From contig CALSCQ010000517.1 in assembly GCA_943704525.1 (NCBI GenBank), positions 1-34,200 on the forward strand: a stretch of DNA of 34,200 nucleotides, written 5' to 3'. The notes under the pieces are model-generated. The model ran no database searches and was not told the origin of the DNA. It saw only the letters and a list, made by a program, of their open reading frames with translations. The stretch is from Pigoraptor vietnamica. Taxonomy: Eukaryota; Opisthokonta; Filasterea. Below are positions 32,575 through 34,200 of this stretch, in pieces (position 1 is the first letter of the stretch; every line of letters starts with the position of its first letter). A program made the translations under genes and the position numbers.

Positions 32575-34120
32575 CGTCCGGACAATGTTCGATGTGCTGT
32601 GCGTGCGTGTTTGCGCCGATTGTGCAGATGTGTATGTGTGTGCGTGCGTGTGCTTGCGTGCGGGTGCGCTGTGCGTGTGTGCGCTGTGCGCTGTGCGTGC
32701 GTCGGCGGACCTTGAAAATGCCCATGGGGTTGAGCTCAATCACGGCGCAAATGCCACGGAACGCCTCCAGCTTCTCGTTGTTGTCCTTAATGGAACGGAG
32801 CGAGACGCACCTGCGACACACACAGAGGCATGAGTTAAAATGCATTTTGTGCAACTGTCACTCAAGCGACGACACCGCGCATGCCTTACAAAAAACGCTG
32901 CGCGCATTCCCGCACACACTCCCTGTACACCCCTATCCAGACGGACGCAAAACCCCTTCCTCCACCCTGACAACGCGCAAAAAACCCCTTCCCCTCCACC
33001 CACCAGTTCTGAATAAACCGGTGCACGTGTGGAGCAATCGCGCTCGGGCACACCAGTCCCATGCGCCCAATGGCAATCGCCGTGTTCTCGAGAATCTTGC
33101 GGTACAGCGGCGTCGTCCCCGACAGCAGCATAATGAGTTTTTCGAGGATCGGCACGGCGTACGGCTCCATGCGCGTCTTCATCTTACTCGCAATCTCCCC
33201 AATCGCCCACGCGGCGTTGTTGCACATCGAAATGTGCGCGGGCGTGAGGTTGAGCGTCAGCATCGTTAGAAACTCGCCGGCGTAAGGGTCCACGTAGGGA
33301 AAGCACGACTTGGTGAGGTCGCCGAGCAGCGCAAACGCGCTCTGTTTCACGTCGGGGACGTCAATCTGCGTGGTTCGAGTGCGCGTGTGTGTCAGCGAAA
33401 GCCACCGAATTCCATAGGTGTGAGCACCATCACACGCGAGTCGAATAACACGAGTAACGGATGCGCAACACGGACCTTCGTGCACTCAAAGAGGAGGAGG
33501 AGAAGGTCGCGGTTTGTGCCCTTGTCGCGACCAAACAGCGACTCCATGTCGCCCTCCAGACCCTCCGCAAGACCGCTGAGGAGGTCCAGCGCCGCGACAA
33601 TGTAGTCGTTGTCGGGGCTCTCCACCTCGGGATTACTCCTCGCCAACTGCGCCGAGCGAGAAAAGGCGCGCACGTCGGCATGTGTTCGGAATGCATTGCG
33701 ACCGCACATACTGTTTCGCTCCCATGGCAGAACGCGCGACGAGACACGTAACGCAAGTGCGGCGTAACGGGAGACTCACCTGCATCTGGTGCAGGCAAGC
33801 GCAAATCGTGTCGACACATCGCTCATACGCAATGGGTGCGTACTCGAGGAAGCTCTTGCCGAGTGCCGTCGCCATGGCCGCCAGGCACTGCGCGCGGCAC
33901 CGATACAGGTCAATTGCGTCCATGCACAGACGGGCGCGCATACACAGACACACCCACATAGGCACACACCGAAACACAGAGAGAGAGACAGACACACAGA
34001 CACATAGACACACACACACACACACGCGCACACACATTCACAGGCACACACCGAAACACACAAACAGAGAGAGAGAGACAGACACATACACACACACACA
34101 CACACGCACACACACACACG

Positions 34121-34200
<80 letters not shown>
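32091..34200 (-). CDS. TNPO1: Transportin (karyopherin beta-2), C-terminal part
   Basis: Partial: the gene runs off the right edge. Exons in window, in gene order: 33887-33780, 33646-33476, 33365-33004, 32810-32711, 32447-32373 and 32201-32091, giving 308 residues with closed phases. The product tracks transportin-1 closely: DNDYIVAALDLLSGLAEGLE, DVKQSAFALLGDLTK, CNNAAWAIGEI, ENTAIAIGRMGLVCP, AFRGICAVIELNPMG, NLIYFCDAVASW and FPPELKGRL at the end. These are the last HEAT repeats, the part that in known transportins binds PY-NLS cargo such as hnRNP A1 and FUS for nuclear import. The C-terminus (GYDVMP) differs from the animal end (AFYGV). The acceptor at 33888 is inferred from homology to ..QCLSSVATAL. 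The upstream intron is mostly GT microsatellite on the sense strand. Confidence 0.93.
32542..32572. repeat. G31 homopolymer in a transportin intron
   Basis: Thirty-one consecutive G residues on the plus strand, C on the sense strand of the gene. It lies in the intron between the exons ending at 32711 and starting at 32447. Confidence 0.9.
34125..34200. repeat. (CA)38+ microsatellite running off the right edge
   Basis: Pure CA dinucleotides to the end of the window, preceded by interrupted CA/GA repeats from about 33950. On the sense strand of transportin this is a GT repeat inside an intron. The window end inside a long repeat suggests a possible assembly break point. Confidence 0.95.

Noticed and set aside
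1-34200. Transposons, retroelements or virus-derived genes
   Set aside because: I looked for reverse transcriptase, integrase, transposase and capsid motifs and for long terminal repeats, and saw none on either strand.

Overview
This is a gene-dense, GC-rich nuclear segment from a eukaryote. Almost every gene is cut by short introns of roughly 80-600 bases with GTGAGT/GTGCGT-type donors, the introns are full of GT microsatellites, and there is a cytosolic-type tRNA-Thr with internal pol III boxes. The gene content (an LZTFL1-type BBSome regulator, a calcyphosin-type EF-hand protein, a villin with headpiece, an arfaptin-type BAR protein and transportin) suggests a free-living flagellated protist, possibly near the animal/fungal/apusomonad side of the tree. 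I cannot name a species. Gene models were built by hand from splice sites, coding frame and intron phase. In every multi-exon model the phases close exactly.

Layout. 1-949 (+): 3' end of an LZTFL1 homologue. 1266-3341 (+): a six-exon gene of unknown function. 3364-11108 (-): a 2270-residue villin-family protein that carries a FAM13-like motif at its N-terminus and a disordered region of about 1200 residues with ten RQGSK repeats; its stop codon lies 22 bases from that of the unknown gene. 11109-11670: divergent intergenic region. 11671-13707 (+): calcyphosin-like protein with six EF-hand-like loops. 14449-20558 and 21605-27436 (+): a tandem pair of very large membrane proteins, each with a signal peptide, a right-handed beta-helix ectodomain with chlamydial-Pmp-type GGA/FxxN repeats, a Cys-rich module and about nine membrane segments. 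27799-27871 (+): tRNA-Thr(UGU). 28159-29214 (+): arfaptin-type BAR protein. 29165-31281 (-): F-box protein with a probable C-terminal membrane anchor, overlapping the BAR gene antisense by 50 bases. 32091 to the right end (-): transportin (karyopherin beta-2) C-terminus.

The tandem pair is the most interesting part. All ten intron positions and phases match between the copies, including an 8-base microexon that is required to keep frame. Intron sequences are unrelated and most exons are well diverged, yet about 840 bases of exon 1 and about 226 bases of exon 8 are nearly identical, which looks like recent gene conversion confined to exons. Two cilium-linked genes and several membrane or cytoskeleton genes sit close together, but nothing here shows that they act in one pathway.
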